DNA of 64,000 bases from Amorphophallus konjac (taxonomy: Eukaryota > Streptophyta > Magnoliopsida > Alismatales > Araceae): assembly GCA_022559845.1 (NCBI GenBank), contig CM040125.1, positions 287,046,200 through 287,110,199 of the forward strand, written 5' to 3'. This document shows, in pieces, positions 11,801 to 20,535 of this stretch (positions are counted from its first letter, which is position 1; each line of letters starts with the position of its first letter). The notes below the pieces were generated by a model. The model had not been told where the DNA came from. It searched no databases and saw only the letters and a program-made list of their open reading frames with translations. The position numbers and the translations under genes are program-made.

Positions 11801-13305
11801 GCCCTCTTGGGGCCAAGTGGTGGTCTCCGTTGTTGTTGGCCATAGTTGGAAGGTGGGGGGACCTGATGGTAATGTGGTGGTGCTGGAGGGTCGGTGCGAG
11901 GCGCTTGGCTCGGTGATGGAGCAAAAGAAGGTTGGGGTGTGAAGTGGCGTTGTGGAGCGGAGGTAAAATGGGGGTTTTGCTGTGGAGGTGGCGGAGGTCG
12001 TGGGTTTGACTGGTGGTGGGGGTGACCAACTACGCCAACCTGCTCGTTTATGACAGTGCCCTCAGTTGTGGGCCCGCTGTTGACATTTGTATTCTTTTTA
12101 AACAGCCGAGGCTTCGGCTCAAACATGCCCATGATGGGCGAATCCTTCATTTGTGTTTGTATATAACGAGCTCTTTCATAGAGCTCTTCCATAGTTGTCA
12201 GCCGATTCATGGCCAAAATGTGCCGGAATTGAGGAGTTGCATTAGAAATGACCATTTTTACTTGTTCTTGTTCCGACAATGTGTCCTTCAATTTCTCGGC
12301 CATAGACCGCCACCTGTCAGCAAATATAATGAAGTCTTCCTCGGGCTTCATCTTTTCAGCGACCAGATCTGTAACAGAAAGGGATGGTCCTACCCGGTCT
12401 CTGTACTTTTGCAAGAATTTTCTTTGGATAACATCAAAATCCCCGGCATCAGCTGGCTCCAGAGAATAAAACCATTCGAGGGCGGGTCCCTCAAGAGATC
12501 TCCTGAATAAATAGGCCAAAGAGGCTTTATTGTCTTGCCAGAAAGAAGTCTCATATCGGAAATCCTTTAAATGAATGAATGGGTTGCCTGTTCCATTATA
12601 TCGCCGGAAATTCGGCATTTCAGAAGGTGGTAAATGGAACACTGGCAACGTAGGAAGAGAAATTTCCGGAGCATTCTTAGTTGATGTAACCTTCTTGAGC
12701 TGCTCCTCCATGCTGGCCAGCTTCTGAAGCAAGAGAGTGTTGGTATCGGGCTCGACTGGGGCCTGATTCTGAACAAAAGAATGCGGTATAGGCGTTCGGA
12801 GAATCCGAGGAGGTTGGAAGGATTGATGCCTAACCGCCGAATAGCTCGCCTGCTGGGCCGGCATGGCCGCAGTAGGCGTTTGTGGACGAGAGGAAGGGGG
12901 ATGCAAGACCGCCTGGTCATTAGCAATCTGATGGCCACTCACGGCCGGAGGGGGATTAGAGGAAGATGAAAGGACGGATTTCCCCTTTAAAGCGGCCTGA
13001 ATGGCTTGCCGCTGGGAGTCATCCAACTGGGAGAGAGCTTGGATCAAATCTGTGACGTTGATGGATGAGGAAGGGTTCCCCGAAGTGTTGGAAGATGGAA
13101 CTTGAGACGAAGGGTCCGCCTCATGGATGGTGGTATCGACCACATGGACTTGTGAGTAATGGTGGTGAGGAGGAAGGTAGTTCCCCTCATAATAAACAGA
13201 ATCTTGGAGAGGGTCCTCATATTGACCAAATATGTTCTCATTCTCATCATCGTAAGAGTACCCGTTGCCTGACATGTTGATGTTTTTACCTGAACGGAGT
13301 TTCAT
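8812..13305 (-). CDS. gag-pro: gag-protease polyprotein of element A with G-patch, intact frame
   Basis: An uninterrupted 1497-codon frame starting at ATG 13303-13305 (MKLRSGK...). The retrotransposon gag domain is at residues about 215-390 (RRYNGTGNPFIHL, then ALEWFYSL). A Tat-style Cys/His knuckle, YCAFHRAPGHNLDRC, is near residue 540. Residues about 560-900 are a long Gln- then Pro/Ser/Thr-rich low-complexity linker. The aspartic protease has LVDTGASINVLP with the catalytic Asp at residue 988, and ILGRPYI. A G-patch motif (GWNILIRMGYQDGKGLGAKL) lies near residues 1150-1180. About 300 residues of unrecognised sequence follow, ending at TAA 8812-8814. G-patch domains usually bind RNA or helicases, and one follows the protease in some betaretroviruses. 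A frame this long without stops contrasts with the damaged pol. Confidence 0.9.
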   Translation of the reverse strand: MKLRSGKNINMSGNGYSYDDENENIFGQYEDPLQDSVYYEGNYLPPHHHYSQVHVVDTTIHEADPSSQVPSSNTSGNPSSSINVTDLIQALSQLDDSQRQAIQAALKGKSVLSSSSNPPPAVSGHQIANDQAVLHPPSSRPQTPTAAMPAQQASYSAVRHQSFQPPRILRTPIPHSFVQNQAPVEPDTNTLLLQKLASMEEQLKKVTSTKNAPEISLPTLPVFHLPPSEMPNFRRYNGTGNPFIHLKDFRYETSFWQDNKASLAYLFRRSLEGPALEWFYSLEPADAGDFDVIQRKFLQKYRDRVGPSLSVTDLVAEKMKPEEDFIIFADRWRSMAEKLKDTLSEQEQVKMVISNATPQFRHILAMNRLTTMEELYERARYIQTQMKDSPIMGMFEPKPRLFKKNTNVNSGPTTEGTVINEQVGVVGHPHHQSNPRPPPPPQQNPHFTSAPQRHFTPQPSFAPSPSQAPRTDPPAPPHYHQVPPPSNYGQQQRRPPLGPKRAHYPPLPESLPDIFNALMAANLLVLPKERTVWPDNVDTSRYCAFHRAPGHNLDRCFHFRDHIYDLNDQGGINWDEMRQVIATMKERRPHRQQQNQQQQQPAPQQVQPQQAPAPQQDMGIVRNPLPEHAPNQHVNPVTSLYEVERGQGWHEENASVGAFHHDPTQNRTPRLLRVPPSSLLSGRSLLRPVNPPTTTNSTALPARALLNRLPPQQPAIPPSTTNPTSAPSRPLLLRSPPAPATPSTTPTPARVPPPSVQPPFVPRSLLIPPPANTPRIRISLSSFTPPARVPSSNTPPVPPAGASLLNTTATTPPTGAPLLLNSPLVSPSRVSATDIPSSSSNPPPNIAPTEARQGVAPLRSGRMFHRVFPQREIEPVPGPQEQEQEHDSVPGTQYDLLKHLDRTPARISILELIKRSTTHQLALKEYLQKVMVNEDLPVEQIITVLTPTSSQPAITFHEHELAPLPARKYALCITVDINKVAVKQCLVDTGASINVLPPSTLKLCGIPESQIRPSTITVTAYDNTKKPPLGMITLKVSLGPATITADFHILDMDPTFNGILGRPYIQQLDAVPSTNHQCLKFPHKGRIIKVTSVPILPEEDIHVASSVPSIWPANKPLLSVLDIPHSQPMLSETVTTVAMTPLPSKGKKKKKNTMNTPGWNILIRMGYQDGKGLGAKLQGKIRPIKPQKVVARGGLDYKAPGKNEGEPWAVMTSTFKPDRQPLTWTLKTHFVIGGVQNNEQTTIITSLLDCQDVHARQFARHIAPLATYKALESLRPDKRRKMGDPECDWYRWFDMNDITFSLSRLFMPTDPEWPPLIQELIEMPAAITDKRQMLSDYTDTGEPDVPFEEGFSVDRLWAGLFSLTSVHPLVLASLYSRWFGHVPRPPPITINLSPDSIQISLPIAPLLLERFAEDSISPPRGPSLIKSFSKLAISTPPTILPSHCFLLEKENKNKGKHENEKKTPNLQYSNPPFLLRRPPTFLPSASQPRGRSSKIPW

Positions 13306-13837
13306 TCTTAAGAGAGAGGATGTTTAATGAAGGAACTATCACAAAATATTCAATCCAAACAAAGCAATCAAATCACCCAACTATGTTTTATGCAAACAAG
13401 GTTGGCAAGAAACGCAAGATTTTAATGTTTGATGTTTGAATTTAGGGTGGATTATTTGTGAAGGTTCACTCTTTTGCCAAATGAGACCTAGTTTGATCCG
13501 AATGTAACCTCCGGGTCAACTAAGTTCTTCTCTCTTTTAACAACGTATAGGTTCTCTAAACTCCAGGTACTTCGAGGGTACAACCAGCCCGGCGTCCGTG
13601 AGGGAATCCACGGGTGCGGGGACTTACGGAGGTCTTGGAAAAGGGATTTCCGGTCCAAAGAGGCGGAATGCTCAATGGAGGGTCGTCCCGATTCCAAGAA
13701 GGGTGTGTGGATCCTAGGATAGAGAGAGGAGGTCTCTCAACCAAGCCAGCAAATCAAGATAATCCAATCAGCAATGTAATATCAAGACGAATGCTCAGCA
13801 ATGAATAATAGCCAATCTGTGAAAAGAATAGTAAAGA

Positions 13838-14433
13838 CACGCCTTTGGAAAGGTCGTGTTTACAGCAAGAGGAAAGACACGCCCTACGGCAGGTCGTGAT
13901 AAAATGAAAACACGGCAGCGTGGCTGTCGTGAACTCTGTGAGGGTCTCACAGACCGTAGAAAAAAAAAAACGCCTTAGGGTGAGGCGTTATAAAGAAAGG
14001 ACGCCTGCAACTGAGGACGTCAAAACTCAGAGCCACGCCCTGATGGAAGGCGCTGATAATAAATGAAACGCCTCTGAGAGGGGCGTTAATTCACAGGCAA
14101 TATGATAAGGATGCAGCGAACAGCAGTTATGATAAAGAGAAACGCCCCAATGACAGCCGTTGATAAGAAGTGAAACGCCTCGAAGAGGGGCGTTATTCCA
14201 CAGACAGTATAATCAGCATGAAACAAACCGCAGTTATAGAAACAGACGCCCTGGAGATGGGCGTTAATCAATGAAACACGTCCCTGTAAGGGGCGCTAAA
14301 TAGCAGACGAGAAAATAGCGGAGATCAGGCAAGCAGATGCAATAAAGACACGCCCTTGAGGGGGGCGTTAATTAATAAAAACACGTCCCTGTGAGGGGCG
14401 TTAAATCAAAAGACGCCCTTGTCGAAGGCGTTA
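13838..14433. repeat. ACGCC/GGCGT hairpin cluster in leader of element A
   Basis: At least a dozen inverted-repeat units lie in 600 bp. One near 13912 has the variant stem CACGGCAGC pairing with GGCTGTCGTG, changed on both arms relative to the common ACGCCCT/AGGGCGT form. Confidence 0.68.
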
Positions 14434-14462
14434 ATAAGCAGCAATTGACTGATCCGGGGAGT

Positions 14463-14601
14463 GTGCATGGTGCACAATGGAGGGTGCTCGAGGGGCACAA
14501 AGGAAAGGGTACCGAGGGTACCGAGGGGAAAGGGCACGCGAGGGTGCCTAAGGGGAAAGGACACACGAGGGTGTCAAGGGGAAAGGGCACACGAGGGTGC
14601 C
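14463..14601. repeat. Primer-site-proximal tandem hairpins with covarying stems
   Basis: Six hairpins occur at spacings of about 21 to 27 bp: 14463-14475 (GTGCA/TGCAC), 14484-14498 (GTGC/GCAC), 14508-14522 (GGTAC/GTACC), 14533-14548 (GGCAC/GTGCC), 14560-14575 (GACAC/GTGTC) and 14586-14601 (GGCAC/GTGCC). The later units share a CGAGG-type loop and a GGGGAAAG linker. Stem bases change on both arms together. The array starts 35 bp from the primer-binding site, inside the predicted genomic RNA leader. Confidence 0.75.
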
Positions 14602-14635
14602 AATGGTGATGGTAATCAACAAAGAAAATAGTGGA

Positions 14636-14654
14636 GGTCCCACCGTGATCGCCA
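14636..14654 (-). other. Primer-binding site of element A
   Basis: Minus-strand TGGCGATCACGGTGGGACC starts three bases after the LTR end (TCTACA-AAT-TGG). It has the form expected of a complement to a tRNA 3' end; an Arg-type tRNA is my guess and not certain. Confidence 0.7.
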
Positions 14655-15150
14655 ATTTGTAGATCGGATTAAAAATCCTCAAATACCAGGGAGTGAAAAA
14701 TAAATAACAATGATGATAACATGTATAAGATGTGATAAAGAATATAGCACGAGGTGCTAAAGGGGAGTTGTGATCGCCAGAGGGTTTACCTCAATAAGAA
14801 GAAATGAGATCGCATGTACCTAGTGAAAAGTGGGATGCGGGATGAATGTGAGTCTCCTCCTCCAACTCCAATCGGCCGGCCGATGAAGTGGGTTTTCTCG
14901 ATTGATTACCTTGTAAAAGAAGACAATGAAAAGCAAGGAAAAGAGAAGGGGATCAGCCAAAGTGCAATAGTATCAGTCAAGAGCCAATAAAAAATGATGA
15001 AAAGACATCAACATGCGCACCTTCTTTTTTTTTTTGTTTTGTAAACCCCTAGCAGAGAACTAGGAAAGAATATGATATGCTAAATGCAGTAAAAGAACTA
15101 ACGACAGGTAACAATAGTGATGATAAGAATGTGATGAACAACAGACAAGC

Positions 15151-15165
15151 TATATATATATATAT
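15151..15165 (-). promoter_or_regulatory. TATA box in LTR of element A
   Basis: An alternating TATATATA run lies inside the LTR. For minus-strand transcription, initiation would be about 25-35 bp to its left, near 15120, with U3 at 15166-15995. Confidence 0.45.
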
Positions 15166-15511
15166 CGCCCTGCTCTCCCTGACGAGAGTAAAGGGAACCG
15201 GGAAGACGCTGAACGGATGCAGAGGGATGAAGAAAAATCAATGCTCGAAGGAGGAAGCTCTGCGTGCTTGCTTGATAACTCACGTCTTAACCTCTAAATG
15301 CTCAGGGTGCCTATTGAATACGTAAAATCTTCAACCTCTGTTACGAGCGAATGAAGTTTTCTTTTATAGTTTCAAACGGATGTGATCAAACAAGGAAGTG
15401 ATAAGAATAGGTAATGAGGCAACCAAGGAAGGATTAAGATCGAGCAAGAGTCCAAGGATAGCAGGGAACTGTGGGGGAAAGATGGAGAAAAAAAGGACTC
15501 TGGAGTGAAAA

Positions 15512-15856
15512 CACGCCTTGCGTCAGGGCGTCTTTTTATGAATTGACGACCTGCACAAAGGCGTTTATTGAAACACGACCTAGTAAAGGCCGTTTCTTCC
15601 TGGGTTTAATTTTGGAAATGAAAACTTCCTCCGTTTGGAAACTGAGATAACACGCCTGCGAAAACGGCGTTTCTTCAAAACATGCCCTGAGGAAAGGCGT
15701 TACTCAGAAAAGCCTTTTATTTTGAAAATAGATAATTCCAGAAATTAAAGGATAATACCAGGAATTGACGCCCTTACATACGGTCGTCCTTTCTTTTAAA
15801 ACGCCTTATCACAGGTCGTTACTTTATCAAGTAACGCCCTTAGTCAAGTCGTGATT
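15512..15856. repeat. ACGCC/GGCGT hairpin cluster in U3 of element A LTR
   Basis: About eight short imperfect inverted repeats of the ACGCC...GGCGT family lie in the LTR part upstream of the TATA run. Confidence 0.62.
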
Positions 15857-15995
15857 CACAAAAATGCAGGAAAAATGCAGAAAACTCATGAAAAATAGAA
15901 AAACTTTATATTATAGGAATATTGAAGTCCACTTGGGGCATTTACATAATAACATGAGACTTGATCAACAAAATGTCAATTTTGGCGTGTCTACA

Positions 15996-17429
15996 ACAGC
16001 CAGACTTGCTATCCGAAATACAAGGACTTCAAGGTAGTGACCCGGTATTAGTGGAAATCAAAGGCAAACTAGAAGAAGGACAATATGTGTTCCAACTAGC
16101 TTCAGATGGAAGGTTGTTCTTCCAAAATAGAACTTGTATACCGGATTGTCCAGAATTAAAGAAGAAGATCTTAGATGAAGCTCATAGATCAAGGTACACA
16201 ATTCATCCAGGATCTACTAAGATGTACCAAGATTTAAAAAGGACCTTCTGGTGGCCTAATATGAAGAGGGAAGTCGCGGACTTTGTGTCTCGCTGTCTCA
16301 CCTGCCAACAAGTTAAGGTTGAACACCAGAAGCCTGCCGGAAAGCTACATCCTCTGGATATTCCCAAATGGAAGTGGGAGGATATTGGTATGGATTTCAT
16401 CATGGGTCTAACTAAATCAAAAGGAGGATATGATGGAATATGGGTTATCATTGATCGATTGACCAAATCAGCGCACTTCTTGCCAATCAAGAGTCGATGG
16501 TCAGTTGATGTTCTGGCTGCATTATACATAAAAGAGATAGTCAGATTACATGGTATCCCTGTCTCGATTGTGTCTGACAGAGATCCCCGTTTTACTTCGC
16601 ATTTTTGGAAAGGACTACAATATTCGTTGGGATCGAGACTTAACTTTAGTACAACTTTTCATCCTCAAACGGATGGTCAGACTGAGAGAACTAATCAGGT
16701 GGTTGAAGATATGCTTAGAGCATGCATCATTGATTTTGGTGAAGCTGGCATGACCACTTGCCTCTGGTTGAATTTGCATACAATAATATAGCTACCAGGC
16801 AAGTATACAAATGGCACCTTTCGAAGCTTTATACGGAAGGAGTTGCCGATCACCCTTATGCTGGGATGAAGTTGGAGAGAAACAACTGTTAGGTCCAGAC
16901 ATGGTAAGGGATACCACCGAGAAAATACAATTAATCCGAGAAAGACTACGAGTGGCTCAGTCTAGGCAAAAGGCTTATGCTGACACAAGAAGAAGAGATC
17001 TCGAATTCCCAGTCGGAGATCACGTCTTTCTCAAAATATCACCTGGACATGGAATAAGGAGATTTGGTGTTAAAGGCAAGCTTACGCCAAGATTTATCGG
17101 ACCTTTTGAGATACTAGAAAGGGTTGGCGAGGTTGCTTATCGCGTCGCTTTACCTCCTCAATTGTCTGAAGTTCATAATGTATTCCATATATCAATGTTG
17201 AAGAAATATGTGCATGATCCGTCACATATCATTGATCATGGAGACCTGGTGATTCAAAGGGATCTCACTTATGAACAAAAGCCCATGAAGATCCTTGACC
17301 GCGAGGTACGAATATTAAGGAATAAACTTATCCCCATGCTAAAGATTGCAATGGAGTAAATGTTTAGAACACGAAGCCACATGGGAGACCGAGGAGTATA
17401 TGAGGAAACGATTCCCGAACTTGTTCTAA
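15996..17429 (+). pseudogene. Integrase and chromodomain of element B, frameshifted
   Basis: The sequence contains the HHCC region (HPGSTKMYQDLKRTFWWPNM, then CLTCQQVK) and the DDE core with MDFIMGL, SDRDPRFTS and HPQTDGQTERTNQ. After these come MAPFEALYGRSCRSP, the GPF.ILERVGEVAYRVALP module and a chromodomain-like tail (ATWETEEYMRKRFP) typical of Tekay/Del elements. The frame is broken three times: about one base lost near 16745, about two bases gained near 16795, and a further shift near 17340. The restored tail would end at TAA 17427-17429. Chromodomains of this class are thought to steer integration to heterochromatin. Confidence 0.88.
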
Positions 17430-17500
17430 AAAGGTATATACTCTACACTCTCCACATATATATAAATATATGCGATTGAATTTGGGGACCAAATTATTTT

Positions 17501-17513
17501 AAGTGGGGGAGGG
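17501..17513 (+). other. Polypurine tract of element B
   Basis: AAGTGGGGGAGGG lies immediately before the LTR start TGTAGCAACC, the usual plus-strand DNA primer position. Confidence 0.82.
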
Positions 17514-17633
17514 TGTAGCAACCCTGGTAAAAATAAAAGGAAATAAAAACCCCAATTGTCAAAATAAGATTAAATGATTTAATGAATAAATGATAAGAGC
17601 CTAAAGAAGTAAATAATAAACCAAAATGTAAAT

Positions 17634-17850
17634 AACGCCTTGATTCAAGGCGCTACTTCAAAAAGAAATGCCCTTATACAAGGCGTGAATTCCAGAAAGG
17701 ACGACCACAGAAGATGTCGTCAATTCTTAAACGGCCAAAATAATAAAAAGGGCAAGTAAACGTGACGCCCTCCACATGGACGCGTTTTACGTAAGAAATG
17801 ACTTTAACAAAGGCGTCAATTTAAACTAACGCCCTATGGCAAGGCGTTAA
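17634..17850. repeat. Hairpin cluster 1 in LTR of element B
   Basis: Six inverted repeats belong to the same family as in element A. One near 17700 has GACGAC pairing with GTCGTC. Confidence 0.62.
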
Positions 17851-17992
17851 TTCCGTTCGAGTTTCGTTCGAACCAGGAAACTATCCAGAGCAAGTTTCTG
17901 GATAACTACGTGTAAGGTTGAATAGGGTAAGAACTCTATTAGGGAAATATTACTTCCAATATGATACTAACTCCATTAGGATCATAAAAACC

Positions 17993-18000
17993 TATAAATA
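17993..18000 (+). promoter_or_regulatory. TATA box in LTR of element B
   Basis: TATAAATA occurs about 480 bp into the LTR, preceded by A/T-rich sequence and followed by C/T-rich sequence. Transcription would start near 18025-18030. Confidence 0.5.
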
Positions 18001-18557
18001 ACCCTTCCTGTCGAACCCTAATAAGCTATTTGGTTGAAGGAAGTTCTGCTGCCGTGCGTGAAGAACATGTAATGTTCTTCTTCCCTGCCTTCGGTCATAA
18101 TCATGAAGAATATTGATATTCTTCATCATCGTCTTTGCTGTAGGAAGTCTGCCGTAAGTAGTAACTCTTCTGCCTAGTTGAAGGACGTAAGGTTCTTCAT
18201 CGACGTCCTCTTCTTCCATTCACTGTGAAAGAGGGAGGGAGCTGTTAATATCTACGTCTGAAGCCTAAGAACAACACCATGTTCATCTATTATCACTCTA
18301 AGGGCTACTGTTGCTTGGCTGTTGTTGGTGTTGCTATTGTTTAAAGATCATGAGTAGCTGTTCTCAGGACACTCTGTTTCGAACAGAGTATCGTCCTCTC
18401 ATCAAATCCTTCACTACCATCAACCCAGATCACCAATCAGGTAGGTTGTCTCAAGAATTGTAGCCCAAACCAACATAGTAATTATGATAAAGTCATCTGT
18501 CAATTCATGCATATAGATTCTCTGCGTTTTTCATAGTTTTCTGAAAAATAGTGTAAG

Positions 18558-19063
18558 TAGCGACCCTCGTTAGGGCGCTAATTTTAAAGGAAGCGACCCT
18601 TCCAAGGGCGCTAATTCTTATTTTGACGCCCTGCCCAGGAGTCGTCAACTTACTTAATTGTTAATTACCCATGTTTAAAATTCTATATCAAGTAAACCAT
18701 GTATCTAATCTAATGCATGATCATACTTGTTGAATCTTGCTATTTTTCTTGTCCTGACCATGTAATTTGTTTTCCTGAAATTGTATTTATCTAGAAATTC
18801 TACTGTTCATGTGAAAACTTGATAAATCCTGAAATAACGACCTTCTGTAAGTCGTCTCTGATAAAAGTGACGCCCTGAACCAGGGCGCGAATTTGAAAGT
18901 GACGCCCCTGTTAAAGGTGCTTTCTACTAAAATTCAAGAATTTAGAGATTGTGCAAAATAGAAATATATAATGGACGACCGCTGTAAAAGTCATCAAATC
19001 ATAAATAAACGCCCCTATAGAAGGCGTTAATTTGATAAGTAATGACTTAGATTAAGTCGCTAT
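18558..19063. repeat. Hairpin clusters 2 and 3 in LTR of element B
   Basis: Units lie at 18558-18650 (AGCGACCCT..AGGGCGCT type) and 18836-19063. The last unit is GACTTA-GAT-TAAGTC, a stem unlike ACGCCCT/AGGGCGT but still paired. Confidence 0.62.
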
Positions 19064-20535
19064 TTTCTTGTGATACTATTTTACACTGTTACTGTTAAGC
19101 GAGGGTTTCATAGGTATAGTTATATATATATATGTCGGCACTATATTCCAGTCCGTGAATATAGTCCCATGATTCATGATGATTTATCGCATTACCCCTC
19201 AATTCTCATTGACATACAAGCTCTCCATTGGACATTCCGTTCCTTTGGACTAACAAGTTAGTCATAGAGACCTCCGTAAGTCTCCTCGAGCCTTGGATTC
19301 CCTCAAGGCCGATTGAGCGGGTTGTACCATGAAAACCTATCACCCTACTTTGCCATGTCACTCTATAGAAACATGGTATACCGGCCCTCATGTTATGCTA
19401 TGTGTATGATATGAGAATTATCTTAATGAACGGGGAAAGTATGCCATTATTGTGATGTTCTTGTGGACCCCAATTATATATCAAATATTATTATGATGTT
19501 CTTGTGACCTCAATTCTATATTAAAAGAGTGACCATCTACTTATGGGCACTTACTTGTCATGGTACCCAAGTTAGGGAACTAATTCCACCTAGTTTTATC
19601 GATACTCGTGATTGCACCGTTATTATCGTCATTATTGTCATGTTCAAATCCTTGAAATGCTATCTACCTCTAAGTTCATACAAGTTCTTTATCCTTGAAA
19701 CTCCATATTGGCTATACACAAAGTGGATGTCAAAATACATGATCAATGCCTGCGCATATGGGGCCCGATCTGGTCCTGGGAGGAGCACCCAAAAGTACTA
19801 GTGCCCATGGGAGTTGTAATGATAACGGTATTGGCATTGTACCAAAGTGCATGACTAGCTTGATTGGATATTCCACAAAAATCTTGTACTTGACTCGACT
19901 TGACATGACATGACTTGCGTGACCCGAAAAAGGGTAATTTATATACTTGCTTGCTTGAAACGTGATAGCCAAGTTCTCGACATGACATGATGAAATTACT
20001 TGGTTGAACATCCTGACATCTATTACTTGAAAGTTCATGAATAGTTCACCTTGTTATCTTGTTGATATACTCTCTATCTTGTCGTTTTATGCGACCATGC
20101 ATAGCTATCGTGCATTCATGGAAAAATGTAATTACTTAAACCCCTTGCTAGTTCTTGAGATATAATTTCCTACTGAGCATTCGCTCACTCAGTGTTTCCC
20201 TACTTTTTAGGTAATTCCAACGATGAGGGAACTCAGTCTGAAGGGGGAGATCAAGAGTGAAGAGAGTAGAGCTCTCCGTCTATCCAAGCGTCTACCAGTC
20301 TTATCTTTCAAATTTCTTAAGTCAAACATTGTACTTTTTCTTTTATTGGGTCATAGCACTTTCATTAGGTGAATTGTAATAGAAGTACTTTGAGGTTGTG
20401 ATTGAATAAAGGATTGGGTTATCTTTACTTTTGCGCATCTCTGATTTGGTGTCGAATACACTAATACTCTGATTGACATGATCGATATAAACTCGTCACG
20501 CGTCTCCGGGTATCTTCCGCGCTCGGGGCGTGACA

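Larger units (their letters stand above)
13306..14635 (-). other. Leader (5' untranslated region) of element A
   Basis: This lies between the primer-binding site and the gag ATG and has no convincing ORF. It carries a dense ACGCC/GGCGT hairpin cluster (13838-14433) and a separate 27-bp-spaced hairpin array next to the primer site (14463-14601). Confidence 0.65.
1..15995 (-). mobile_element. Element A: Tat-type Ty3/gypsy retrotransposon, 3' LTR outside window
   Basis: Read on the minus strand, the parts are a 5' LTR (14658..15995), a primer-binding site (14636..14654), a leader, gag-protease (8812..13305), RT/RNase H/aRNH/integrase (5006..8817), a spacer, and an antisense PMD gene on the plus strand (1..3458). 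The 3' LTR should lie left of base 1. The second, archaeal-type RNase H domain and the antisense accessory gene place it in the Tat group of non-chromoviral Ty3/gypsy elements (family knowledge). The right LTR end interrupts the integrase region of element B, so A is younger than B. The visible part is 16 kb; with a second LTR the element would exceed 17 kb. Several in-frame stops suggest it is no longer autonomous. Confidence 0.88.
14658..15995 (-). repeat. 5' LTR of element A (1338 bp)
   Basis: On the minus strand it begins TGTAGACACGCC at 15995 and ends CCGATCTACA at 14658, giving a 6-bp TGTAGA/TCTACA terminal inverted repeat. The primer-binding site follows on one side, and the interrupted integrase frame of element B abuts 15996 on the other. 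The insertion duplicate is probably ACAGC (15996-16000), but the other copy is outside the window. Confidence 0.85.
15996..20535 (+). mobile_element. Element B: Tekay/Del-like chromovirus, right-hand part
   Basis: The plus-strand 3' part of a Ty3/gypsy chromovirus contains integrase, a chromodomain-like C-terminus, a polypurine tract and a roughly 3-kb 3' LTR. Element A cuts it at 15996. The rest of pol, gag and the 5' LTR are outside the window. Its right LTR end abuts C-outer protease/RT-linker sequence at 20536. The target duplicate is probably AAGGG (20536-20540), as C-inner carries a similar uninterrupted sequence near 40800. Confidence 0.85.
17514..20535 (+). repeat. 3' LTR of element B (3022 bp)
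   Basis: It starts TGTAGCAACC directly after the polypurine tract and ends GGGCGTGACA. The long LTR and these ends fit Tekay/Del elements. It holds three ACGCC/GGCGT hairpin clusters (17634-17850, 18558-18650, 18836-19063) and a TATAAATA box at 17993. I see no gene in it. Confidence 0.85.
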
